NCBI GenBank assembly: GCA_004296455.1
Contig: AP018280.1
Span: 3,968,001-4,032,000, forward strand
Reading direction: 5' to 3'
Length of the DNA stretch: 64,000 nt
DNA from: Calothrix sp. NIES-4101
GTDB taxonomy: Bacteria > Cyanobacteriota > Cyanobacteriia > Cyanobacteriales > Nostocaceae
The stretch's first letter is position 1. Every line of letters starts with the position of its first letter. Positions 42,605 to 51,742 of this stretch are shown here, piece by piece. The position numbers were made by a program, and so were the translations under genes. Below the pieces are notes generated by a model. That model saw nothing but the letters and a program-made list of their open reading frames with translations, was not told the DNA's origin and searched no databases.

Positions 42605-45600
42605 ATGAAAATTCCAGTTAAATTACAAGAATTATTACAACAACCAGAAACTGCCATTACTTCCATTAGTGCATTAATAGGGCAGGGATTGGCTTTAGTT
42701 GATTGTTCTGGTGTTGACACTGTGACACTGGAATTTTTAGATTTATTATTTGCCAATATTCCCCAGGATTGGGATTTTATGCAAATCGCAGAAGTTATCG
42801 ATTCCACGACCTTGATCGATACTTTTGCCCTACAATTATCAGATTACATCGATAGGCGATCGGGGCGAACACCAGATAATACGATAAATAGGGATGGTGG
42901 AGCGATCGCTTCCCGTGGGGTAGAAACACTACAAACTACAAATTACCTCGATATTTTTCAATTTCGCAACGAAGTCATCGGTGATTATCGTCAATATATC
43001 GAAAGCTTTCTGAAAATTCGCAACCAAAAAGTAAAAGAATTTGTTGATAAAGAATTAGATAAAGGACAACTTTGGACTGACCCTTTAGTACAATTAAATC
43101 CCAAATATAAAGCAGGTGCAACTGTCAGGGAATTAGTCAAACAAAATATTCTCCATCAAGATAGCGAAAAGTATTTTTGCACCAAAGAGGGAAAACCTTT
43201 CACTTTTCACTACCATCAAAAACAAGCTTTTGAAACTGCTAAAAGTCAACAACCTTATGTAGTTACCACTGGAACTGGTTCGGGTAAAAGTTTAACTTAC
43301 GTTGTCCCGATTATTAACGATTTACTCCACAACCCAGATATTAGAGGTGTGAGAGCGATTCTGGTTTATCCCATGAACGCTTTAATTAATTCCCAGGAAC
43401 AAGAACTGCGAAAATTCCTCGATAATGTCCCCAATACTCATATCCGTGTCGAAAAATATACCGGGCAGGAAAGCTTAGAGCGGAAAACCCAAATTCAAAA
43501 TAATCCACCGCAGATATTGCTTACCAATTATGTGATGCTGGAGCTAATGCTAACGCGATCGCACGAAGATATATTAGTCGCTTCTCCCCATCTCAAGTTT
43601 CTCGTACTCGATGAATTACATACCTATCGGGGAAGACAAGGTGCAGATGTCTCGATATTAATTCGTAAACTCCGTCAACGCAGCCAAAAATTACGCGCTA
43701 CCGATAACAAATTACTCTGCATTGGTACAAGTGCCACAATGTCATCAAAGGGTACTCGTCAGGAACGTCGTCAAGTTGTCGCGGAAGTTGCAAGTAAGCT
43801 GTTTGGTGTAGAAATTCAGGTCAGTAATGTCATTGATGAAACCTTGGAACCTTCCATACAACGTTCTGAACCAAGCATTGAAGAATTGCGAGAATGTTTA
43901 GAAAAAGGTTTACCTCCTGAGTCGGAACGTAGTTTGGAGGAGTTTGAAAAACATCCCCTCGCTGCTTGGATTGAGATGAATTTCGGTTTGGAACGGGAAG
44001 AGGAGAAAAGGAGGGAGGGACAAGGGGAAGTTTACGATATTTCCACAAAGCGATCGCTTAATTATTTGCGTCGTCAACCAATTACTTTGGAAGAAGGTGC
44101 AGAAAAATTGGCTCAGATTTTGAGTCAAGGGGATGTAGATGCGCTAAAGCGCTACTACGAACAATCCTTAAATATCCTCAAGCAGATGTTTTTGTGGGGA
44201 AGTAAAACCAAAGGGTTAGCGTTTCGTTTACACCAGTTTGTTTCCCAAGGAGGTAGCGTTTATGCCACTATCGAACCCCATGATATACGGTCATTAACCC
44301 TAGATGGACAATATTCAACAACTAATAACCGCTTGTTATTTCCCTTGGTGTTTTGTCGGGAATGCGGACATGACTATTATGTGGTGCGATACGATGCCAA
44401 TAACCATACTGTAGTTCCCCAACTACCGACGATGTTGGAAGCTCCTGATGATGATGAAAATGTCCAAGATGGTTATCTCAGTCTCGATGAAACCGGACTT
44501 TGGGATTATAATGACGAAGAACGACTTCCTGATAGTTGGTTCCGGGAAACGAAGAGACAAGGACGGGTAGTTAAGAAAGAATATGAGAGATTTATCCCCC
44601 GCAAAATCTATGTTCTGGCTAACGGTAAAGTTTCCACTTCTCCCTTAGAAGGTACACCATGCTGGTTTATTCCCAAACCTTTCCGCACCTGTTTAAATTG
44701 TGGTGTGTTGCATGATGCAAAGAAAAACGAGTTTTCAAAACTATCACGCTTGAGTAGCGAAGGTAGAAGCACGGCAACAACTTTACTCAGTCTTTCCACC
44801 GTTAATCGTCTCAAACAAGTATATACGGATGAAAAAGCTCAAGCGGCGAAGATTCTCAGCTTTACCGATAACCGTCAGGATGCATCTCTGCAAGCGGGAC
44901 ATTTTAACGATTTTGTTCAAACCAGTTTTCTCCGTGCTGCTTTAAACCGTGCAATCCAGGAAAACCAAGAATTAACCCACAAACAACTGGCTACAACAGT
45001 AGTGCAGTATATGGGTTTATCCCAGTCTGATTATGCTTCTACACCTGCGGAGGTGGGAATTGGGAAACGCAATAACGAAAATGCCTTTCGAGATTTAATC
45101 GAATATCGTCTCTATGAAGATTTACGTAGGGGATGGCGAATTATTCAGCCAAATTTAGAACAGTGTGGTTTGCTGACAATGAAATATATGGAACTGGAGG
45201 AGGTTTGTCAAAATGATAAAATCTGGCAAAAATATCGCCATCCAATTTTACTCCAAGCTACACCGAGCGATCGCTACAACGCAGCAAAAATATTTCTCGA
45301 CCAGTTACGGAAGGAACTAGCTATTGATGCGGAGATTTTACAACCCGAAGGTATCGAACAGTTACGCCGGGAAGTTACCCAAGCCCTCAAAGAACCTTGG
45401 AAAGTCGAGAGATATGAATACTTACATAGTGCCAAGTGGGCAACTACTGATACTAAAAACAACAAATACAATAAATTCAGCATCATCAAACTCACAGCCC
45501 GGAGTAAGATTGGTAGATTTTTGCGATCGCACTCTGCTTGGGATTGGTTGCTGCAACCTTTAACTGAGGAACAGTACAACGAATTAATTGCAGCCTTAAT

Positions 45601-48073
45601 TGGCGTATTGAAGGATGCTGGTTACTTATCCGAGCAACCCCAGGGAGTACAATTAAAAATAAATGCCCTAGCATGGATAGCTTCCCAACTCCAACAAATA
45701 CCCGCAGACCCCCTAACATCGAAACGTTTACAAGGGGATGAAAATACCGATATCCCCATCAATAGCTTTTTCCAAAACTTCTATCAAAATAATGCCCACA
45801 GCATCAAATCGATGGAAGGACGGGAACATACCGGACAGGTGAGCAGTAAGGATAGGCAAGAACGGGAAGATGATTTTCGTAACGGTAAACTTGCTGCATT
45901 ATTTTGCTCTCCCACAATGGAACTAGGTATCGATATTTCCGACCTCAGCGTCGTTCATATGCGTAACGTTCCCCCCAGTCCCGCCAATTATGCCCAACGG
46001 AGCGGACGTGCAGGGAGAAGCGGGCAAGAAGCATTAGTATTTACCTACGCCTCTATTGGTAGCGGTCACGATCAGTATTTTTTCAAACGCCAAAATCAAA
46101 TGGTAGCGGGGGTTGTTGCTGCACCTAAACTCGAACTTGCCAACCAGGATTTAATTAAATCACACATCTATTCAGTTTGGTTAGCACGTACTGGGATGCA
46201 GTTTGGCGAATCAATGAACCAAATTCTTGACTTGGAAGTGGAAGGTTATCCCCTTAAAGGGAGCATTCGCACCCAGCTAACCTTGACACAGCATCAGCTA
46301 GATGAATGTTTAGAAGCGATCGCATCAATTCTGGAAGATAAATTTTGTACCGATGACCTGAAAAAAGTATCCTGGTATTCCCCAGACTGGTTAAAATTCA
46401 CCCTTGATAATGCGATCGCAGCATTTGATCGAGCTTGCGATCGCTGGCGAAAACTTTATAGTGATGGAGTCAGCCAACTAGAAAAATCCCGGTTAATTAT
46501 CGATCGCTCTGCACGGGGAAATAGTACCCAAGAAGAACGGGACAAAGCAGATGCAGAACAAAAGGAAGCTCAACGCCAAATCGATTTACTCGTCGGTAAC
46601 TTACAAACCAAAAATCAAACTCAATTTGAATTTTACCCCTACCGCTACTTTGCTGCCGAAGGATTTTTACCAGGCTTTAACTTCCCCCGTCTTCCCGTTC
46701 GTGCCTATATCCGCACCAGTCCCGACAGTGGTGAATTTATTTCCCGTCCCCGTAGTGTAGCTTTACGGGAATTTGCCCCTAATAACATCGTTTACTACGA
46801 AGGTAGTAAATTCATGGTGACAAAAACTAAAATAGCCGTTGGTGGCATCGAAAACCAATATAACCGAGTTAGCGTCTGTTTTAACTGCGGCTACTTCCAT
46901 CCTAGCGATGACCGGGATATCTGCGAAAATTGTGGTGTGCAAATCAAACCCGACATTAACGGTAACATTGCCAAAATTAGCCGCTTGCTACCAATGGAAA
47001 CCGCAATTACCCAAAGACGCGATCGCATTACCTGTGATGAAGAAGAACGCCTCAAATATGGTTACAATATCACCACCCACTACCGCTATAGCGAACAAAA
47101 ACGCAAAACTGCCATAGTCCACACCTCAAGCGGACAAGCTTTCCTGCGTTTAACCTACAGTCCTACAGCAAATTTATGGCGGATTAATCGCGGTTTGAAG
47201 AAAAACCGAGACGAACGTGGATTTAAACTGGATATTAAAACTGGAGAATGGGGAGATAATGGCAATAACCAATCTTCAGAAAATATCCACTCTGAAGTCC
47301 ATATTTTAGTAGAAGATACCAGCAATATTTTACTGGTGGAACCTATTGGTATTGATGGTGAAAAAAACGAAGCCTTAATTACCACCTTCCAATTTGTATT
47401 GGAAACAGCTATTCAAGCCGTTTATAAACTAGAACCCGATGAACTCGATTCCGAACGACTGGGACAAGGCAAATATTTACTATTTTGGGAGGCAGCAGAA
47501 GGAGGTGCGGGAGTACTTTCCCAACTCATCGAACAACCCAACGCTTTCCAAAAAATTGCCGATGCAGCGTTAGATATTTGCCATTTTAAAGAACCTAAAG
47601 ATAGTTGTGTTCAAGCTTGCTATGAATGTTTGCTATCTTACCGCAATCAATTCGACCACCCTTTAATAAATCGCCATTTAGTAAAACCTTGGCTGGAGGA
47701 ATTACTAGAAAGTAGCGTCATTTGGGAAATTGACGAAGCAGTACGCCAACAACAATATCAACAATTACTCGCATTAACAGACCCAAAATCAGATTTAGAA
47801 AGACTCGTCTTAGCAGAAATTTACCACAAAGGCTACAAACTACCCGATACAGCCCAAAAACTAATTCCCGAAGCAAACATCAAACCCGATTTCCTCTATC
47901 AAAAAGAGAAAATTGCTATTTTTTGCGACGGTTCGGTACACGATAGTCCAGAAAAGAAAAAACAAGATAAAATCGAACGAAACAATCTCAAATATAGCCA
48001 TAATTATCAAATTTTGATTTTACGATATGATGAAGAATGGGTAAATAAATTAGCCATTTTTGCTAGCTTATAA
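42605..48073 (+). CDS. Giant DEAD-box helicase with DUF1998 and nuclease-like C-terminus (DruE/DrmA-like)
   Basis: 1822 residues. N-terminal unknown region, then SF2 helicase domain 1 with FHYHQKQAFETAKSQQPYVV, Walker A TGTGSGKSLTYVV (about 221-233) and DELHTYRGRQGADVSILIRK (about 335). A long insert holds zinc knuckles (CRECGHDY about 583, CLNCG about 696). Helicase domain 2 has LFCSPTMELGIDISDLSVVH and RSGRAGRSGQ (about 1095-1140) and ends SGHDQYFFKRQNQMVAG. Zinc ribbon CFNCGYFH...CENCG (about 1422-1440), the DUF1998/MZB block EAAEGGAGVLSQLIE (about 1629) with CVQACYECLLSYRNQFDH (about 1668). The last 65 residues (PDFLYQKEKIAIFCDGSVHD, then KKKQDKIERNNLK) look like a DUF559/Vsr-type nuclease fold. 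Size and domain order match the DruE signature protein of Druantia; it may also do the job of DrmA plus DrmB. Confidence 0.85.
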   Translation: MKIPVKLQELLQQPETAITSISALIGQGLALVDCSGVDTVTLEFLDLLFANIPQDWDFMQIAEVIDSTTLIDTFALQLSDYIDRRSGRTPDNTINRDGGAIASRGVETLQTTNYLDIFQFRNEVIGDYRQYIESFLKIRNQKVKEFVDKELDKGQLWTDPLVQLNPKYKAGATVRELVKQNILHQDSEKYFCTKEGKPFTFHYHQKQAFETAKSQQPYVVTTGTGSGKSLTYVVPIINDLLHNPDIRGVRAILVYPMNALINSQEQELRKFLDNVPNTHIRVEKYTGQESLERKTQIQNNPPQILLTNYVMLELMLTRSHEDILVASPHLKFLVLDELHTYRGRQGADVSILIRKLRQRSQKLRATDNKLLCIGTSATMSSKGTRQERRQVVAEVASKLFGVEIQVSNVIDETLEPSIQRSEPSIEELRECLEKGLPPESERSLEEFEKHPLAAWIEMNFGLEREEEKRREGQGEVYDISTKRSLNYLRRQPITLEEGAEKLAQILSQGDVDALKRYYEQSLNILKQMFLWGSKTKGLAFRLHQFVSQGGSVYATIEPHDIRSLTLDGQYSTTNNRLLFPLVFCRECGHDYYVVRYDANNHTVVPQLPTMLEAPDDDENVQDGYLSLDETGLWDYNDEERLPDSWFRETKRQGRVVKKEYERFIPRKIYVLANGKVSTSPLEGTPCWFIPKPFRTCLNCGVLHDAKKNEFSKLSRLSSEGRSTATTLLSLSTVNRLKQVYTDEKAQAAKILSFTDNRQDASLQAGHFNDFVQTSFLRAALNRAIQENQELTHKQLATTVVQYMGLSQSDYASTPAEVGIGKRNNENAFRDLIEYRLYEDLRRGWRIIQPNLEQCGLLTMKYMELEEVCQNDKIWQKYRHPILLQATPSDRYNAAKIFLDQLRKELAIDAEILQPEGIEQLRREVTQALKEPWKVERYEYLHSAKWATTDTKNNKYNKFSIIKLTARSKIGRFLRSHSAWDWLLQPLTEEQYNELIAALIGVLKDAGYLSEQPQGVQLKINALAWIASQLQQIPADPLTSKRLQGDENTDIPINSFFQNFYQNNAHSIKSMEGREHTGQVSSKDRQEREDDFRNGKLAALFCSPTMELGIDISDLSVVHMRNVPPSPANYAQRSGRAGRSGQEALVFTYASIGSGHDQYFFKRQNQMVAGVVAAPKLELANQDLIKSHIYSVWLARTGMQFGESMNQILDLEVEGYPLKGSIRTQLTLTQHQLDECLEAIASILEDKFCTDDLKKVSWYSPDWLKFTLDNAIAAFDRACDRWRKLYSDGVSQLEKSRLIIDRSARGNSTQEERDKADAEQKEAQRQIDLLVGNLQTKNQTQFEFYPYRYFAAEGFLPGFNFPRLPVRAYIRTSPDSGEFISRPRSVALREFAPNNIVYYEGSKFMVTKTKIAVGGIENQYNRVSVCFNCGYFHPSDDRDICENCGVQIKPDINGNIAKISRLLPMETAITQRRDRITCDEEERLKYGYNITTHYRYSEQKRKTAIVHTSSGQAFLRLTYSPTANLWRINRGLKKNRDERGFKLDIKTGEWGDNGNNQSSENIHSEVHILVEDTSNILLVEPIGIDGEKNEALITTFQFVLETAIQAVYKLEPDELDSERLGQGKYLLFWEAAEGGAGVLSQLIEQPNAFQKIADAALDICHFKEPKDSCVQACYECLLSYRNQFDHPLINRHLVKPWLEELLESSVIWEIDEAVRQQQYQQLLALTDPKSDLERLVLAEIYHKGYKLPDTAQKLIPEANIKPDFLYQKEKIAIFCDGSVHDSPEKKKQDKIERNNLKYSHNYQILILRYDEEWVNKLAIFASL

Positions 48074-48139
48074 ACAAGTATTAAAAAATATAGATTTGCA
48101 ATAGCTCATATTTGCAATTAGCTATTGGAATCCCATACC

Positions 48140-48545
48140 ATGCATAATTTACCAAATTCTCCTGTTTTACGTCTGAACTTAACTAATACAGTTAAACTTT
48201 TAACAACTTTCCTATCTCTTGTTCCCCAGAAAGACCCTGATTCAATAGAAAAACGAATTGAAAAAGGACAAAATCCCTTGGGGAACTGCCCAACTTGCAA
48301 CGGAGCAATGTGGTTAAATCAAGAAAAATATGGCACTTACATTGCATGTAAGTAAAAACCCTGCTCACCACAAACGTAAAGTTACCCCTCAAGATGGAAC
48401 ATTGCTGGCAAGACTCATGAAAATAACTTGCCCTCAATGTCAACAACAAATGAAGGGTGTAATAAACAATACAAATGGAATGGTTTATTTACGCTGTACA
48501 AAGCAGAGTTGTAAAGGTGGGTGTTCATTAGAGAAATATCTCTGA
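48140..48545 (+). pseudogene. Zinc-ribbon protein, frameshifted
   Basis: Frame 1 from ATG 48140 (MHNLPNSPVLRLNLTNTVKL) ends CPTCNGAMWLNQEKYGTYIA-C-K-stop at 48355. Frame 2, one base later, continues KNPAHHKRKVTPQDGTLLAR and CPQCQQQMKG, LRCTKQSC to the stop at 48545. Dropping one base in the GTAAAAA stretch near 48350 would give one protein of about 135 residues with two topoisomerase-like zinc ribbons. Small zinc-ribbon partner of the helicase is possible; no proof. Confidence 0.55.
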
Positions 48546-48588
48546 ACAAGAAATCTTCGCTTGCAAAATACATCACATGATGATTAAT

Positions 48589-48852
48589 TCACGCTGTAAT
48601 ATACCGAGTCAAAATGCTCATAACCTCTCCTGGATTCTCAGTCGCTAACAATGGACTCCAATTTTGTATATCTGCATATCCAAGCTGCTGTAAAACTTGC
48701 ATTGTAGTGGTTACAGTTTTGGGTGAGCCAATGAGAATGTGTTTTATTATCTCCGGTTCTTGTAGTTGTGAGGAAATGGGTTGAACTTCGGGAGTTTGTG
48801 TTTTATTAATACTAATATCACCCACAAAACTACGGTATTTTAACTGCATCAA
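48589..48852 (-). CDS. Hypothetical protein
   Basis: 87 residues. Proline-rich N-terminal half and a helical C-terminal half (EIIKHILIGSPKTVTTTMQV, LQQLGYADIQNWSPL). I do not recognise it. ATGA overlap with the gene upstream (48849-49139) shows translational coupling. Belongs to the minus-strand phage/plasmid-like block. Confidence 0.6.
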   Translation of the reverse strand: MMQLKYRSFVGDISINKTQTPEVQPISSQLQEPEIIKHILIGSPKTVTTTMQVLQQLGYADIQNWSPLLATENPGEVMSILTRYITA

Positions 48853-49139
48853 GATTTCTCCTTGTTTTCAGAAATACTTTTCTCCATGAGAGCATTTACT
48901 AATCGAAAATATTCCCTTTCCCAGGAATTAACTACCCGAAAATATAATCGAAACGAGCCATCAGCATACTGTTTTACATCCGCCTCATTAAACAATATTT
49001 CCTGTTGTTGTAACCATTGAGTAACACATTCATGAAACTCTGCCAAAAACAAAGCTGGAAAATAAATCCTTCCTGTTTTCTCACCAGTATATTGATGAGT
49101 TAATACTTGAAATTGCGGTGTACTCAAAACTTCCGCCAT
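48849..49139 (-). CDS. Hypothetical protein
   Basis: 96 residues, no membrane segment. Beta-strand-rich centre (IYFPALFLAEFHECVTQWLQ, DVKQYADGSFRLYFRVV) followed by a charged tail. No family recognised. Stop overlaps the start of the next gene by four bases, so they form an operon. Confidence 0.6.
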   Translation of the reverse strand: MAEVLSTPQFQVLTHQYTGEKTGRIYFPALFLAEFHECVTQWLQQQEILFNEADVKQYADGSFRLYFRVVNSWEREYFRLVNALMEKSISENKEKS

Positions 49140-49240
49140 AATGTTCGCTCCCGATCACTTTTTTATAACTATTGCCATGAGGCTAATAATTGAAAAAGGC
49201 AGAAATGATTTTACCTGCTTTCATCCCTGCCTTTCCTGGA

Positions 49241-49827
49241 TTAATTTGATGTTGATTCAAGATATTTGAGAAAGTTTGACACTTTCCAATTCAATCCATG
49301 AGCTTTGTCAGCAATATTTGGTTTAGATGATTTCCCATCACACAGGAGACAAGCACTACATTGCACGCGGTCATCTTCTGTGTGTCGGCAAAGTATTTCG
49401 TTATCGCTCAATGGTGTATCGGGAGCGATAATTCTAAAAGTTCTCCATCCTAAATTTTGCGATTGTTTCGCATCAGCTTCGGTTTCAACAGAAGCCATGA
49501 GATATTTCTGCCACCGGCGATCGCAACTTTTATGCCGATGCGTGTATCCTGTATGCTTACCCGATGCCAAAATAATCGGCTCCCAAACTTCTAACGGTAC
49601 TGCTGTCGGGTCGCCGTAGGAACCCAATCTAATGGGATAGCGATAGTGTTGTAAAAGTGCTAATTATTTCTCACTAAATTGAGGATAATTGCCAGCAAGA
49701 TAGGAGCGATAAATATTATTTGGAGTGAGAATATTAACGTAGCAACTACCAGTTCTGCTCAACTTTAACGGACAATTACCACAAATCGAATTATCCAAAC
49801 CATGTTTTGCTGCATATGTTGGTACGT
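49241..49827 (-). pseudogene. C-terminal part of a phage-type protein, split by the Tn7-like element
   Basis: Minus strand, reading away from the transposon end: VPTYAAKHGLDNSICGNCPL, GSCYVNILTPNNIYRSYLAG, then an in-frame TAA (49664-49666), then LALLQHYRYPIRLGSYGDPT, GYTHRHKSCDRRWQKYLMAS and RVQCSACLLCDGKSS to the stop at 49241. These cysteine-rich blocks (CGNCPL, CSACLLC) belong to a widespread phage hypothetical family. The N-terminal part is at 56143-56293 and the two join as QNY-VPTY. Only the region after the stop (49627-49241) would still be translatable. Confidence 0.85.
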
Positions 49828-49901
49828 TGCGACAACAATCATAAGTTGTCCAAAATGTACATTTAATGCTTGTATTTACTTATGGTCAACTAATGCTTGT
49901 C
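49828..49901 (+). repeat. Left transposon end with probable TnsB-binding repeats
   Basis: The terminal 24-mer ends in CATAAGTTGTCC; further in, TAATGCTTGT occurs at about 49864 and 49891, and ATGGTCAACTAATGCTTGTC at 49882-49901. The last differs by one base from 56094-56113. Confidence 0.6.
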
Positions 49902-49974
49902 TAAATCTTCATTGTATATTGACCTTGGGTCTAAATATCAAAACCCCGGTTTTGTAAATAATCCAGAAAATATT

Positions 49975-51543
49975 TTATTTATAACCCAACTCGTGCAATA
50001 TTTCAGACAATGTTATTTGAGCAGTTTTCTTGAACATATATCCTGGATTATTTAAAAATTGATTAATTTTTGCGGAGGTAGGTTTAATACTCTGATTATG
50101 GAGTTGTAAAGCAGCAAAACGAACCTGTTGCCGGATTTCTTCTCGCTTTTGAAGCGCAGATTCAAGTTTGTACTTAGCATACTTTTCAGCAATTTCATAG
50201 CACTTTTCGGGAAAATGTTCGTATAATGCTCGGATGCCTATTCCTATCCTTTTAGAAACTTCTGTCAAACTAGAGGGAGGATACTCATCCTGATAATTTT
50301 GAGAAAAAAGTGCATTTTCTATTTGCTGATGTTTATCATTTTTACGGTATAAAGCATAGTTTGCAGAAATTTGACGACTAATTTCAGGAAAGTAGTAATA
50401 GAAAGTTGAATTGGCTTTTAGTCCCAAACGTTTCCGAATGTCTGTTACAGATTTTGGAGGATACTCTTTCAAAGCCTTTAACAGTTCTTGCTTAATTTTA
50501 CGCAAACCCAGAGGTTTTCTTTTAGGCTTTTCTTCATATTGCCTAATTTTTGATTGTTGATGAGATGTTAATAGACTAACTATTATATCATTAGATAATT
50601 CGCAAATCTGTCCATTCAAGAAATCTATTAGTTCTATATTTAAACAGGCACAAATTTGCAACGCTTTAGTTAATGTAGGAATTGAGTTACCCGTAATCCA
50701 CTTAAATAGTCCTCCATGAGATATCCCACAAATTTGAGCAAAAGCAGTTTGATTGGCTGGAGTTAATTGATTAATATAATCATTTATTGATTTGGCAATT
50801 ATTTCTCTTTTAGGGGTAAAAGACAAATTAGGAACTGTTGCTATTAACTTTCCAACATTTCTGATTATCCAAAGTTGCGATTCTATTTCTTTTTCAGGCA
50901 ATCCTTGAGTTTCTGATATCAAAGGAGTTCCAAGCCATCCTCCGCACTTAGAACAGTATCCAGGTCGAGAATGGAATTCTATAAAGTACATCCGTTTCTG
51001 ACAATGAGGACAATTAGTTTGCAATGATTGGAGATGGTGCTGACAAATAGTAACTTGATTCAATGACCAAATTAAAGGCTCAAATAATACTTGCCCTGTC
51101 ATCTGCCACTGTTGATAACAAATTGGGCACCAGGCTTTAAAAGGTCGGAACAAATCCTTTGGATACAAAACTTCTCTAAATGCCAATAGTGTTAAAAATT
51201 GTAATTGATTGCACCCGGTTAAAGTCTGACAGGCATTAACAACATTACTTGCCATCAAACCTGTACCATTATATGCTCTACTTTCTTTTTCACTAAGAAA
51301 GTTTTTATATATATCCGTGATATCAGACGCATATTCTGGCTTTAACATTGGCATCACTTCCCGACATATTAACTGTCCAGTAGACATACAATGTGTTTGA
51401 GCTAAACGAGCAATGTAACCAGTTAAGCTTTCGACATCAGGCGTTGAAATCCCGATAGGCTTTAGGTGATATAAGTGACTACGTTTGGGAATATCAGGTA
51501 AGCCTAAATCGTATATTTCTAATGGTTTAAATTTCAATATCAT
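49975..51543 (-). CDS. tniQ: TniQ/TnsD-type target-selection protein
   Basis: 522 residues. TniQ domain with ESLTGYIARLAQTHCMSTGQ near residue 38 and zinc-binding pairs CPIC (139-142), CQHH (167-170), CPHC (178-181) and CSKC (197-200). About residues 255-310 are an XRE-like HTH (NQTAFAQICGISHGGLFKWI, TLTKALQICACLNIELIDFL). The C-terminal part has two or more tandem units of the kind RKRLGLKANSTFYYYFPEIS and SKRIGIGIRALYEHFPEKCY, so it is the long, DNA-reading TnsD type and not a short Cascade-binding TniQ. It should choose the attachment site and recruit TnsC. Confidence 0.93.
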   Translation of the reverse strand: MILKFKPLEIYDLGLPDIPKRSHLYHLKPIGISTPDVESLTGYIARLAQTHCMSTGQLICREVMPMLKPEYASDITDIYKNFLSEKESRAYNGTGLMASNVVNACQTLTGCNQLQFLTLLAFREVLYPKDLFRPFKAWCPICYQQWQMTGQVLFEPLIWSLNQVTICQHHLQSLQTNCPHCQKRMYFIEFHSRPGYCSKCGGWLGTPLISETQGLPEKEIESQLWIIRNVGKLIATVPNLSFTPKREIIAKSINDYINQLTPANQTAFAQICGISHGGLFKWITGNSIPTLTKALQICACLNIELIDFLNGQICELSNDIIVSLLTSHQQSKIRQYEEKPKRKPLGLRKIKQELLKALKEYPPKSVTDIRKRLGLKANSTFYYYFPEISRQISANYALYRKNDKHQQIENALFSQNYQDEYPPSSLTEVSKRIGIGIRALYEHFPEKCYEIAEKYAKYKLESALQKREEIRQQVRFAALQLHNQSIKPTSAKINQFLNNPGYMFKKTAQITLSEILHELGYK

Positions 51544-51600
51544 ATATTTTTCCTCATGTTTATTTAAATGCTTGAAACTTTTTTGAAGAGATATAAACCA

Positions 51601-51736
51601 ATTCGCAATTCGTAATTCGCAATTCGCAATTACGTTTTGTCACAGGGTTTTAACTCCGTGACAAAACTGTTCGCCTTAAAAGGCGAGGTTTTAGACCCGA
51701 TTGTTTCGATAATTGAGATATTCTCGTGACAAAATA
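51601..51736. other. Structured intergenic region inside the transposon
   Basis: STRR of AATTCGC/AATTCGT heptamers (51600-51633), then a perfect 10-bp hairpin GTTTTGTCAC / GTGACAAAAC (51634-51643, 51658-51667), a second hairpin TCGCCTT / AAGGCGA with a two-base loop (51671-51686), and another CGTGACAAAA at 51725. Lies between tnsC and tniQ. May be an attenuator or a processed RNA, or repeats bound by TnsB. Confidence 0.5.
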
Positions 51737-51742
51737 ATTTAT

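Noticed and set aside
31770-48073. Canonical BREX system
   Set aside because: The methylase resembles PglX, but no PglZ, BrxC, BrxB, BrxA or BrxL is present.
31770-48073. Complete DISARM with DrmB and DrmC
   Set aside because: No phospholipase-D HKD protein and no separate DUF1998 gene found; DUF1998 is part of the giant helicase.
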